Origin: a virus | Length of the DNA: 41,381 bases | Direction: 5' to 3' (one strand) | Virus record (IMG/VR): IMGVR_UViG_3300021475_000035 | Location: 1-41,381 of that record | Shown: positions 6,018 through 13,043 of the stretch, piece after piece | Numbering within the stretch: the stretch's first letter is position 1 | How the letters are laid out: each line of letters opens with the position of its first letter | Made by a program: the position numbers and the translations under genes | Notes under the pieces: model-generated | Told to the model about the DNA's origin: nothing | Databases searched by the model: none | What the model saw: only the letters and a program-made list of their open reading frames with translations

Positions 6018-6205
6018 CGGCCTCCTCGGTGTCTGGTGGCTCCGTGAAATGCCATCCATCGCCAGCGGTTCCACGGCTGTACATGGTGCGGCGGACGGTC
6101 TCCGCAGTGAGGACAAACGCAGGGTACGCCTAGATGATTACCGTAGCGTCGTGGCGTAAATAAGCCTTGCGAGTTGGGCGGCAAAACTCCTCGGAGGTAA
6201 GTCAT
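6014..6205 (-). CDS. Possible small His/Cys-rich protein
   Basis: A 63-residue frame covering the 120-bp gap between the zinc-finger gene and the 5694-6017 gene. It includes a CVCPHCGDRPPHH cluster that could bind zinc. It overlaps the end of the zinc-finger gene by 68 bp and the next ATG by 4 bp. The second half also reads plausibly in another frame (an acidic WHFTEPPDTEEADE segment), so the true coding frame, or a frameshift, is unresolved. Low confidence. Confidence 0.35.
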   Translation of the reverse strand: MTYLRGVLPPNSQGLFTPRRYGNHLGVPCVCPHCGDRPPHHVQPWNRWRWMAFHGATRHRGGR

Positions 6206-6908
6206 GTTCCGTCGCAATGCTGCGGCATAGTTCTTGGAACCTGCCAAGGGCAAGGGCAAGGGTGCCTTCGGGGATACCATTTGCAGGAGTGTGGGCTTCT
6301 TGGTGGTGTCCGTTGTTGGTTGTGATGGCGACGGCTGTGATGGTTTGGGCTGGCTCAATCGTTGTTCCTTTCTTGGCTGCTCTGAGTTGTGCTCGTTCTT
6401 CTCTTTTAAGTTTGGCCCTGCCGCTCTGGCTCAGGATTTTGTGAATTCGTGCGAGATGGTTGGCTAGGCCGATTTTCGAAGTTGCGCGGAATCCGCACTC
6501 AGTACATTGCAGCGGATCGCTGGCGCGGATCGCCACGGCGGTCGCGCTCTGGCTGACGGCTTTGTGTTTCGTCTTGCGGTGGATCGTCAGTCCGGCTTGG
6601 TCCTTGGCTTTGAAATCGCAGTCCGGGCATTGCACTGGATTAGCGGTGTACGAGCTGGCGGCTCCGTGATTCTTCATCCGGTGAAACGTGAGTCCGGCTT
6701 TGGTGACGGCTTTGAAATCGCAGTCGGGGCATTGGTGCAGCTCGGTGAGTTTGGGCCGCATGGCTTTCCGTTTTTGCGCGGCTCTGGCTGCGCTCGATGT
6801 TCCGGCGATACCATGCGCGAGACGGCGGTGCGAACCTAACACTTTTGCGTAATCAAACGTTGCATCGCAATCGGGACATGCGAACTTGGCTTTCTTTGCG
6901 GTCGTCAA
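6138..6908 (-). CDS. Four-finger C2H2 zinc-finger protein
   Basis: A 256-residue protein with four classical fingers, each exactly C-x2-C-x12-H-x4-H: Cys11/14-His27/32, Cys60/63-His76/81, Cys94/97-His110/115 and Cys135/138-His151/156. Each keeps the eukaryotic pattern of an aromatic residue 3-4 after the second Cys and a Leu before the His pair (e.g. CPDCDFKA...GLTFH). Linkers are 13-28 residues, longer than the TGEKP linkers of eukaryotic arrays. A basic region (about 163-178, KLKREERAQLRAAKK) and a helical C-terminal domain (about 212-256) follow. Sequence-specific DNA or RNA binding is likely; the target is unknown. Bacterial C2H2 proteins (Ros/MucR) normally have one finger, so four is unusual. 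The ATG overlaps the upstream gene's stop. Confidence 0.85.
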   Translation of the reverse strand: MTTAKKAKFACPDCDATFDYAKVLGSHRRLAHGIAGTSSAARAAQKRKAMRPKLTELHQCPDCDFKAVTKAGLTFHRMKNHGAASSYTANPVQCPDCDFKAKDQAGLTIHRKTKHKAVSQSATAVAIRASDPLQCTECGFRATSKIGLANHLARIHKILSQSGRAKLKREERAQLRAAKKGTTIEPAQTITAVAITTNNGHHQEAHTPANGIPEGTLALALGRFQELCRSIATEHDLPPRSFAAQLARLIYATTLR

Positions 6909-7162
6909 TGGGTCTCCTGTATGGTGTCCTGCTGAAGAATCCTCATCAGCATGATTTGTACGTCTTGGTCGAATTCAAAGATTCTGTTTGTAGCTTCTTC
7001 ATCGGTCAGGTGTAGGGCGGTAACGGCTCTCATAAACTGCAAAGCTACGAACATCCCGGACGTGAACGCTCGTTTGGTCTCGATGATCTGGGTTCGGCTG
7101 GCATCGCTCGGTACGATCTGGCGGTAGTCGTCCCATAGATTCTCCGGTGGTTTGATCTTCAT
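6905..7162 (-). CDS. Hypothetical helical protein
   Basis: An 85-residue, mostly helical protein with no recognisable family. Notable stretches are a Trp/Tyr-containing N-terminus (NLWDDYRQIVP), a hydrophobic helix (SGMFVALQFMRAVTAL) and an acidic C-terminal helix (IFEFDQDVQIMLMRILQQD). It overlaps both neighbours by 4 bp (ATGA-type junctions) directly upstream of the four-finger protein, so the two are translated together and may be functionally linked. Confidence 0.65.
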   Translation of the reverse strand: MKIKPPENLWDDYRQIVPSDASRTQIIETKRAFTSGMFVALQFMRAVTALHLTDEEATNRIFEFDQDVQIMLMRILQQDTIQETH

Positions 7163-7389
7163 TTAGGCTCCGCTTTGGCTGGTGGCTTCTTTCTGAATTG
7201 GACGGCTTTCGGGCAAGTGGCGAAGTGGCTGGCGGCGGGGCTGTCCGGATCAGGCATGGGGTCCATCGGCATCAGGTTTCCCTTGGGCGTGTTCCACAAC
7301 TCCATCGACGCTCCGCAGGGACAGATTTTCCCGGTGGCATAGGTGTATCCGGCTTCTACCAGCTCGGCTCTCGTCTTGGGGAGGGGCAT
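7159..7389 (-). CDS. Small putative zinc-binding protein
   Basis: A 76-residue protein with the motif CPCG (23-26) and a second half-site SHFATCP (about 54-60), giving three Cys and one His that could hold a zinc ion. Between them is a Pro/Met/Asp-rich loop, and the C-terminus is basic (RKKPPAKAEPK). CPCGxxMxLxxTPxGxxMPxDP-type proteins are common small phage genes and usually unannotated. AAAGGAG is found just before the ATG. Confidence 0.65.
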   Translation of the reverse strand: MPLPKTRAELVEAGYTYATGKICPCGASMELWNTPKGNLMPMDPMPDPDSPAASHFATCPKAVQFRKKPPAKAEPK

Positions 7390-7409
7390 CTTTACTCCTT
7401 TGGTTAGGC

Positions 7410-7446
7410 GGGAAGGGTGCCGCGTCTAGAACACGGCTCCCTTCCC
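7410..7446. terminator. Strong intercistronic hairpin
   Basis: GGGAAGGG (7410-7417) pairs with CCCTTCCC (7439-7446), and GCCG pairs with CGGC further in, around a TCTAGA-containing loop. It lies in the 103-bp gap between the SMC-like gene and the gene at 7159-7389. No U-tract follows on the minus strand, so it is more likely an attenuator or mRNA-processing/stability element than a full terminator. Confidence 0.5.
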
Positions 7447-7492
7447 TGTCCGGCGTAGCACCCGATAATCCGCCACGCCTCACGCATCAGGT

Positions 7493-8839
7493 TTAGGCCG
7501 ATGCGGGAATCTTCTTTGCTCTCGCTTTCTTCGGAGCTGGTTTGGTCTCCTTCACGTCCAGCGGTTCCTCGTTGATCGCTTTCACTTCGCCGTCTTCAAG
7601 GTAGATTCCAACTTTGCCGCTGGTATCCACGCACTCCACGAATACCTGAAAGTCTTTCTCCCATGTCATCCCGGCGATAATGTTCATGCTGTCGTCGTCC
7701 AACAAACTACCATCCTTTATCTGCATCACTCGGAGCTTGGGGTTTGCGGCCATGCCGATAGCGACACTGGCGCGTATCTGGTCGGCGTTCGATACCTGAT
7801 TGAACGGTAGACCTTCGTAGATAACCTCCTCGTCACCAAACCCCAGCCCTTCGACGGGAAAGTGGGCCTCCTCGATGGCCTTGGTGTTGGCCTCTGCGTG
7901 TTGGTCTAGGTTCTTCGATAGCGTCTCCACGCGTTTCTCGATGGCGTCAATTTCCTTTTGCAGCTCATCCCTCTGGAGCTTCTTGTCGATGGCTGCATTG
8001 ATCGCCTTCGCTTGCGTGATGGCCTCGGTGTAGTGGGCGGCGTTCTTCGGCTCCTGTAGCGGCTCCCACTTCTCCATGATCCGGCGCGTTCGTTCGAATG
8101 TATCGACTCCGACCTTCAATTCCTTTTCGAGCTTCGCAATCTGTTCTCGTAGAACCTGATTGGCCCATAACGTGTCGTCCTGTGCGCGTTCGATCTGTGC
8201 GCGTTGGTTCTTCTCGCGTTCGATACGCGCGTTGTGTTCGCCTACTTCGCCAAGCTGCCTCAACAGGTCGGCCTCGTCGCGCTTCTCCATCGGGAGATTG
8301 TCCGGGACAAGGATCGCATCGCGGCGGGTCTCCAGCGCGGTCACTTCCTTTTTCAGCTCCCGGCGTGAGATGTAGTCAGGGTGCTTCTGGATGTTGAGCG
8401 TCGTGGGGTCCACGTCCGGGAGAACAAGCGAGTACAGCACTTCGAATTGCTTCTTGGGATGCATCCGCAGAAACTCCAGCGGGTCAAAGCTGACGCGTCC
8501 CATCAGCTTGTCCAGCATGTCCTGTGGACCTTGGAATCGGGTCTTGCCGTCCTTCGATTCGATGGCCAGCACACCGTTGCGTGAGCCTCCTTCGACAAAG
8601 CGGCGATAGATGATTATGTCCTCTAGCTCCACGATGATTTCGGCTTTGCCGCTGCCCTTGCGGACGGGAAAGGATGGCACAGTGCTGGTCCCGGTCAACG
8701 CCCATACGATTGCATCGAGCACGCTGGTTTTGCCGGAGCCGTTGGCTCCGCTGATCCGGTTGATATGTCCGTTGGGCGTGAAGCTGATAGCCTTTAGTCT
8801 TTTCACGTTGGACGCGGTTAGTTTAATAATCCTGCTCAT
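7493..8839 (-). CDS. SMC/RecF-like ATPase
   Basis: A 448-residue AAA_23/SbcC-Rad50-type ATPase. It has an N-terminal SRIIKLTASNVKRLK strand-turn, Walker A GANGSGKTS (31-39), and a central coiled coil made of repeated Glu/Lys/Arg-rich helices. A C-terminal half-domain follows with an IRASVAIGMA signature-like helix and a LRVMQIKDGSLLDDDS segment where Walker B is expected. The coil is much shorter than in SbcC or SMC. No SbcD-like nuclease is nearby. Related phage proteins are thought to act in DNA recombination or protection, but the partner is unknown. The start at 8839 is chosen because SRIIKLTA is the usual family start and the longer frame is Ser/Pro-rich. The C-terminal tail is Lys/Ala-rich. 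Confidence 0.85.
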   Translation of the reverse strand: MSRIIKLTASNVKRLKAISFTPNGHINRISGANGSGKTSVLDAIVWALTGTSTVPSFPVRKGSGKAEIIVELEDIIIYRRFVEGGSRNGVLAIESKDGKTRFQGPQDMLDKLMGRVSFDPLEFLRMHPKKQFEVLYSLVLPDVDPTTLNIQKHPDYISRRELKKEVTALETRRDAILVPDNLPMEKRDEADLLRQLGEVGEHNARIEREKNQRAQIERAQDDTLWANQVLREQIAKLEKELKVGVDTFERTRRIMEKWEPLQEPKNAAHYTEAITQAKAINAAIDKKLQRDELQKEIDAIEKRVETLSKNLDQHAEANTKAIEEAHFPVEGLGFGDEEVIYEGLPFNQVSNADQIRASVAIGMAANPKLRVMQIKDGSLLDDDSMNIIAGMTWEKDFQVFVECVDTSGKVGIYLEDGEVKAINEEPLDVKETKPAPKKARAKKIPASA

Positions 8840-9077
8840 TCGTTCCTTCTTTCGGTGTGTCTGTTTCGGTTGCTTCAAACTCGATGACTTCGGAGAGTGT
8901 GGGGATGCTGTGGGGTCGCCACTCGCGGATGAACCATTCCCCCACGGGGCCGGGGCCGACAAAGTCCTGAGCCTCGGCTATGGCTGCGGCCTCGGAGTCG
9001 GCGTTATAAGCCCAATGCTCCACGATGGCGGTTGCATAGATTGGGACGCGTACCCGCACTTTGTAATGGCCCCTCAT
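8823..9077 (-). CDS. Hypothetical protein
   Basis: An 84-residue protein, unrecognised. The first half is a beta-hairpin-like sequence (HYKVRVRVPIYATAIVEHWAYNADSE) followed by a helix (AAAIAEAQDFV), a pattern seen in small double-psi or dodecin-like folds. The second half is acidic (EFEATETDTPKEG). It overlaps the SMC-like gene by 17 bp and the upstream gene by 4 bp, so all three are translationally coupled. Confidence 0.65.
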   Translation of the reverse strand: MRGHYKVRVRVPIYATAIVEHWAYNADSEAAAIAEAQDFVGPGPVGEWFIREWRPHSIPTLSEVIEFEATETDTPKEGTNEQDY

Positions 9078-9301
9078 TTGTACTGGTCCAACTCAGCTTC
9101 AACTTCGGGAGAGATGGAGATTCTCATTCCGCAAGTGCATGTAACATTCATCCACTGCGGTCTAGTCGCTGACGGCACACGTTCCATAACGTGATTTCGA
9201 CATTCGCCAATGATGTGTAACTTTTCGTTCTCTAACTGGTCCATGTCGTCAACGATGATTCTCCCGTCTTCGGTTTTCCGCTGGGGTTTACATGGTGTCA
9301 T
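9074..9301 (-). CDS. Small putative zinc-binding protein
   Basis: A 75-residue protein with Cys4, a CRNH motif (about 34-37) and a late CTCG motif (about 55-58), together able to form a Cys/His metal site. Sequence around the sites is strand-rich (WMNVTCTCGMRISIS), like a zinc ribbon. The N-terminus is Lys/Arg-rich. It has ATGA-type overlaps with both neighbours. Function not recognised. Confidence 0.6.
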   Translation of the reverse strand: MTPCKPQRKTEDGRIIVDDMDQLENEKLHIIGECRNHVMERVPSATRPQWMNVTCTCGMRISISPEVEAELDQYK

Positions 9302-9540
9302 CGCGCACCAGCTTTCTCGTGCTCTCTCGTTATCGAGTCCAGTTTCAGCATCAGCGCATCGTGATTGTTTTTCATCTGCTGCTTGATGAGTTCCATGTTG
9401 GTTTGCAGCGCGGCATACTGGGCTTGCTCCGCTCCGAATCGCGCCTCGCCAACCTTGGCTATGCCGTCGAGCGATGCTTTGATCGCGGTCAACTCCGGCG
9501 CGAGAAAATCCTGTAGCACTTTACGAATGTCGTCAATCAT
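9298..9540 (-). CDS. Coiled-coil protein
   Basis: An 80-residue protein predicted to be helical throughout with heptad spacing (LQDFLAPELTAIKASLDGI and LQTNMELIKQQMKNNHDALMLKLDSI). Probably an oligomeric partner protein. The ATG at 9540 is taken as the start; an in-frame TTG two codons upstream is also possible. No strong ribosome-binding site is seen, so it may depend on coupling to the regulator gene whose stop codon lies 3 bp upstream. Confidence 0.6.
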   Translation of the reverse strand: MIDDIRKVLQDFLAPELTAIKASLDGIAKVGEARFGAEQAQYAALQTNMELIKQQMKNNHDALMLKLDSITREHEKAGAR

Positions 9541-9542
9541 GC

Positions 9543-9725
9543 TCAACGTGTACCAGCTTTCTTTTTGGGTGATGGGGTGATGGGCTTTTTGCCGTTCGTT
9601 TGATACTTCTCTTCTACAGCTTCGATGACGAGAAAAGCGCGGGACCGCTTGCGGCGGATCGCCTCTTCTTTCATCTTCGCTAACAGGTCGTCCGGGAAGC
9701 GAACAGTAATCATGGTTCGGGTCAT
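9543..9725 (-). CDS. Ribbon-helix-helix (Arc/CopG-type) transcriptional regulator
   Basis: A 60-residue protein with a classical RHH signature: beta-strand TMITVRFPDDL (4-14), helix A LLAKMKEEAIRRKRS and helix B RAFLVIEAVEEKY, with a basic C-terminal tail. RHH proteins bind operator DNA as dimers through the N-terminal strands. It is the first gene of the leftward 9.7-4.2 kb unit and starts 10 bp from a perfect inverted repeat that covers the divergent promoters, so it is very likely an autorepressor that also controls the rightward gene at 9825. A role as copy-number or lysis/maintenance switch is inference. Confidence 0.85.
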   Translation of the reverse strand: MTRTMITVRFPDDLLAKMKEEAIRRKRSRAFLVIEAVEEKYQTNGKKPITPSPKKKAGTR

Positions 9726-9735
9726 GGAAGACAAT

Positions 9736-9782
9736 GTATCACACTGTACTCGTTTGACAATTGAATCTCGGTGTGATACAAT
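9736..9782. promoter_or_regulatory. Divergent sigma70 promoters with a 9-bp inverted-repeat operator
   Basis: GTATCACAC (9736-9744) and GTGTGATAC (9771-9779) are a perfect inverted repeat. The rightward promoter is near consensus: TTGACA (9754-9759), 17-bp spacer, TACAAT (9777-9782). On the other strand TTGTCA (9760-9755) and TACATT (9739-9734) are spaced 15-16 bp and read towards the RHH gene. The -35 boxes overlap in a CAATTG centre, and each operator half overlaps a -10 box. One regulator bound to both halves would shut both promoters. Confidence 0.85.
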
Positions 9783-9824
9783 GGATTTCAGGCGTGACCC
9801 GCCTAATTCACTCTGGAGTTCACT

Positions 9825-10049
9825 ATGACAACACACTCGAAACCGCGCGATGAGATGGCGGAGAAGCTCGGCTCTACTCGCTGCTGGGTCGGTATCAATT
9901 GGATGAGGGCTTACGGCTTTCCCACGGAAGCGGCTGCGAAGGAATACGTTGATTACGTCAAGCGCGTTGAGAAGCGCGACCGCGTTCACAGCACCCGCGA
10001 GATACAGGAGGTTGGCCCCGATACCTTCACCGTTCACATCCACTTCTGA
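9825..10049 (+). CDS. Small hypothetical protein under the divergent promoter
   Basis: A 74-residue soluble, rather basic protein. A helix with AAAKEYVDYVKRVEKRDR follows an N-terminal region containing CWVGINWMRAYGF, and the C-terminus is a strand (DTFTVHIHF). It is the only rightward gene between 4.2 and 38 kb apart from the tiny one at 24726. It has its own strong promoter at 9754-9782 and a hairpin directly after its stop, so it is a monocistronic unit controlled opposite to the RHH gene. That arrangement fits an antirepressor, a lysogeny/maintenance factor or an antidote; the sequence does not decide. Confidence 0.7.
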   Translation: MTTHSKPRDEMAEKLGSTRCWVGINWMRAYGFPTEAAAKEYVDYVKRVEKRDRVHSTREIQEVGPDTFTVHIHF

Positions 10050-10053
10050 AAAA

Positions 10054-10080
10054 TAGGCCGGGGGCTTGAGTCCCGGCCTA
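10054..10080 (+). terminator. Hairpin terminator after the 9825 gene
   Basis: TAGGCCGGG (10054-10062) and CCCGGCCTA (10072-10080) form a perfect 9-bp stem with a 9-nt loop, 4 nt after the stop codon, followed by ATT. The U-tract is poor, but the A-rich upstream side and the position support a terminator. It may also be read from the left. Confidence 0.65.
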
Positions 10081-10134
10081 ATTCAGAAGAAACATTGCAT
10101 CACACTTATGAACGTGCTGCGATTGTAGCGCAAT

Positions 10135-10171
10135 AAAAAGAGGGAGTGCGGCCAAACCCCGCAACTCCCTC
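10135..10171 (-). terminator. Rho-independent terminator of the late leftward operon
   Basis: Read on the minus strand, a GAGGGAGT/ACTCCCTC stem extended by GCGG pairing is followed at once by TTTTTATT (10139-10132 on the plus strand the run is A-rich). It lies 14 bp after the stop of the last gene of the 28-kb late unit. This is the clearest intrinsic terminator in the window. Confidence 0.85.
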
Positions 10172-10184
10172 AGTTCTCTTAGGA

Positions 10185-10424
10185 TTAACACTCGCTATTG
10201 AGGTCGTTGGCGACGAAGCCAATTGGCTCTTTCCAGTGCCAACCCGGACGCGCTTGCTCAAGCACCTTTATGAGATTTGCGCGCTCGGTTAGAACCTGGG
10301 TTAGCTGCGTCTCCAGTGCGTACCTTTTGAGGTTGAGATTCTCCAGCTTCAGGCGTTCTATCTCTGTCAATTCCGGCATTGCTGGGCGCGGGAGGGAGGA
10401 TGGGTTGCGGGATGAGTTGGGCAT
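10185..10424 (-). CDS. Small coiled-coil protein overlapping the fibre gene
   Basis: A 79-residue protein; after a 15-residue Ser/Pro-rich lead it forms a coiled coil (LTEIERLKLENLNLKR, then further heptads) ending in a Trp/Pro segment (PGWHWKEPIGF). AAGGAG with 7-nt spacing precedes the ATG, the best ribosome-binding site in this area. It overlaps the 3' end of the fibre gene by 167 bp in a different frame. ERLKLENL-type coiled coils occur in several small phage proteins next to fibres or lysis genes; function unknown. Confidence 0.65.
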   Translation of the reverse strand: MPNSSRNPSSLPRPAMPELTEIERLKLENLNLKRYALETQLTQVLTERANLIKVLEQARPGWHWKEPIGFVANDLNSEC

Positions 10425-13032
10425 TGTCGGTCTCCTTGAGTGTTGCTGTCGGGATGTATCTTACCCTTTCCACTTCCAGCCTATCGACGTTGATCCTGCG
10501 AACGGCTTTGACTTCCCAATAGACCTTGACGGTCGGGTTGGTGGAACGGATTTTAAATTTGCCATCCTTCACGCGGGACGCTAGCAGTGTCGCCGGAGTG
10601 TTGGAGCCAATCACCACATCATCGTCGTCTTCGAAGATTTGCGTGAGTAGTACGGTGCGGTCGGTGTCATAGGTCAGCGGCTCGAAGTACTCGGGTAGCG
10701 CAATCTCTGCGGTGCCGTTGGTGGTCGTCACCTCGCCGCGATAATAGACTCCGTTCTCTGGCCCTTCGAGGCAAGCGTGGATGAGTTCTTTCGTGTCATC
10801 GAACGGATGAGGCACAACGAAGGTCTTTGTCCCTACAACTTCAAACGTTCCCGTCACCTGACAGACCGAACCTGCCCCCGGATGTGCATTGATTAGCAGT
10901 CTGCCGTTGGGTGCGCCGTCGATAAAGGTTGAGCCTCCATCCCAGAAGAACCCAGCCCCACCACCTTGCACCGAAAACCCTGATGCCCCTGAGATGAACT
11001 GATATGACGATGTAACATTTCCGGCAAAGTTCCAGTTTCCCGCTGGGGTGAAGGTTGCATAGCTCCCGCCGACAATACCCACCAGACCGACGTTGGCGGC
11101 ACTTGCATTTCCCGCATAGGTGAAACCGTAAAATGCTGTGTTGACGTTGCTGTTGCTTTGTCCTACATAAAAACCAGTGTTCGCACCTGCACCCATATTC
11201 GGCTGCATCGAGACTATCGTTCCGGCGTTTCCTGTAGCGGAGGTGTTGATGATTAGCTGTTGAGCATTGACCGATCCGTCAACGGTGAATGTTACGTTGA
11301 GCGACGCATCTGCTGCGAAATGGGCGTACTCCAGATAATTCCCGCCTGCCCCATCAATCCCGGCCAATTGAATCCCTGATAAAACTCCCGCCGATGGCCC
11401 GACGGCGATGAGTCTCCCTCCATTTGGAGACAGATAATCCAACCATATTGAACCTGCTTGAACGGCGAGATTGGCTGGCCCTGCGGCATGTAGAGCGGTG
11501 CCGATAATATCGCCGTACACGTTGTAATGTACGTTGCGCGATGCATCGGTAGTGAAACGGGCGTAGGTGGTGAAGTTCCCCGCTGCGGAGTCGATAGATG
11601 CAAATTGCATTGCACTCAGGACTCCCGCCGATGGGCCAATCGTGATGAACCTTCCTCCGTCTCCGGGTAAAAAATCCATCCAGACCGAATTAGCTGTAGC
11701 CGCGAGACTTGATGAGCCTGTGGCGTGGACAGAGCGGGTGATAACATCGCCGTTCACCGTCAAGGTATTCGCACCGTCCAGAGCCATGCTTGGGACGGTC
11801 GTGGGGCCAATGATGACTCCGCCTCCGACGTTGAACCAAAAGAATCCTCCTCCTCCTCCTCCGTGGCTGTTGATAAAGTCCGTCTCTCCCACTCCTGCGT
11901 GAGCGTTCCATCCCAGCGCAAAACCACCCGCCGATGGCGCGACAATGGGCGGTGCCGTTCCGTTGTTCATAATCGCAGTGAACGCTCCGGTAACGGTGAG
12001 CGCGCCGATGGTGTTAAGTCCGGTGAAGGTGTTGGCCGTATTGGTGCGCGGAACGGTGGCGGGGTCGATGGATGGATTCTGCCAATGGTCGCCTTGCGAA
12101 ACGGGGATGCCGATGGTGGGCCATATCATGCCTTGGCTGGGGCCGTCTGCGGTGTTGGCGAAGGTGCGTACTGGCGAGTCGTCAACTAAACAGGTTTGAA
12201 AGGTGGCATCCTCGGCGTCGATTGTCCCGGCTGTGATTCCCCCGGTGTTCACCGTTTCACAGCTCAGGTCTCCGCCTTCAGTGATGAGTGCGTGTACGCC
12301 AATGTTCACATCTCCACCGAGATAGTTAAGCCGTATCGTCTGGTCGTAAGTTCCGGGGATGGTCTCGCCCTGAAAGTCGATTGCATCATCGTCCGGCCTC
12401 GCCCATACATACATACCCTTGGAGCCTGTGAAGTCGACGCCCTGCCCTACCCAGAGACTAAAGGTGTCCGGGTAGCTGTTGTTTTTGTAAATCTCAAGTG
12501 TTTCCGGCATCTGGATACGTGGGATTCCTGCCGGATCGAGCGCAGCGCGAAGGAAGGTCAGCAATGCGGTTCCGTCCTGCGGTGCAAGAGACAGGTTGAA
12601 CGATGGCATCCCCATTGTGGGGTCGGCGGTGACAATGAGGTTGCCGCTGCCGTTGCCAAAGTCTCCGGTAGGTGAGAAGCCCATCAGGATCGACGCGGGT
12701 AATTGCTGCGGCATCCCTTCGGCTACGAATCCCGCAAGCTGCATGAAGTAGGTCGGAACATAGTTGGTTCCATTCCAGTTCCAACGCTGGTCATGGCCGT
12801 CGCGGTTGTCGATGATGATGGTCCCGGCTCCTCCTCCGGTAATGGTGCTTATGTTCTCGCCGTAAGGGTGGCCGTGGACAACCTGAATCTCGCCCACGCC
12901 TGAGTTGTTGAGGCGGATAAAGTCCACTGCTGCCTGAATGGTGTCGAAGCCCACGCCTCCGCCCCACACGTAGAACGTGGTGTTTATCTGTTCAATTCCA
13001 ATCGGGCCTGTGCTGGTCGCGGCTGCTGCCAT
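10258..13032 (-). CDS. Large tail fibre / receptor-binding protein
   Basis: A 924-residue Gly/Ala/Thr/Asn-rich protein typical of trimeric tail fibres. The N-terminal domain (to about residue 60, with FDTIQAAVDFI) is followed by beta-solenoid-like repeats. Two tandem modules of 78 residues (about 440-515 and 518-593) share the core GPSAGVLS. Near the C-terminus is a VPHPFDDTKELIHACLEGPE motif (about 745-765), a conserved feature of many phage fibre tips. The last roughly 55 residues are Pro/Arg-rich and overlap a separate gene, so they may be poorly constrained. The start at 13032 follows GGGAGG. It lies at the end of the late operon after the endolysin, a common place for host-range genes. 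Confidence 0.8.
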   Translation of the reverse strand: MAAAATSTGPIGIEQINTTFYVWGGGVGFDTIQAAVDFIRLNNSGVGEIQVVHGHPYGENISTITGGGAGTIIIDNRDGHDQRWNWNGTNYVPTYFMQLAGFVAEGMPQQLPASILMGFSPTGDFGNGSGNLIVTADPTMGMPSFNLSLAPQDGTALLTFLRAALDPAGIPRIQMPETLEIYKNNSYPDTFSLWVGQGVDFTGSKGMYVWARPDDDAIDFQGETIPGTYDQTIRLNYLGGDVNIGVHALITEGGDLSCETVNTGGITAGTIDAEDATFQTCLVDDSPVRTFANTADGPSQGMIWPTIGIPVSQGDHWQNPSIDPATVPRTNTANTFTGLNTIGALTVTGAFTAIMNNGTAPPIVAPSAGGFALGWNAHAGVGETDFINSHGGGGGGFFWFNVGGGVIIGPTTVPSMALDGANTLTVNGDVITRSVHATGSSSLAATANSVWMDFLPGDGGRFITIGPSAGVLSAMQFASIDSAAGNFTTYARFTTDASRNVHYNVYGDIIGTALHAAGPANLAVQAGSIWLDYLSPNGGRLIAVGPSAGVLSGIQLAGIDGAGGNYLEYAHFAADASLNVTFTVDGSVNAQQLIINTSATGNAGTIVSMQPNMGAGANTGFYVGQSNSNVNTAFYGFTYAGNASAANVGLVGIVGGSYATFTPAGNWNFAGNVTSSYQFISGASGFSVQGGGAGFFWDGGSTFIDGAPNGRLLINAHPGAGSVCQVTGTFEVVGTKTFVVPHPFDDTKELIHACLEGPENGVYYRGEVTTTNGTAEIALPEYFEPLTYDTDRTVLLTQIFEDDDDVVIGSNTPATLLASRVKDGKFKIRSTNPTVKVYWEVKAVRRINVDRLEVERVRYIPTATLKETDNAQLIPQPILPPAPSNAGIDRDRTPEAGESQPQKVRTGDAANPGSNRARKSHKGA

Positions 13033-13043
13033 GTCATGCCTCC

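Noticed and set aside
5833-6084. Minus-strand frame beginning MYSRGTAGDGWHF
   Set aside because: The first 25 residues look protein-like, but the rest overlaps a better gene in another frame and no ribosome-binding site is present. Left open as a possible frameshift with the 6014-6205 frame.
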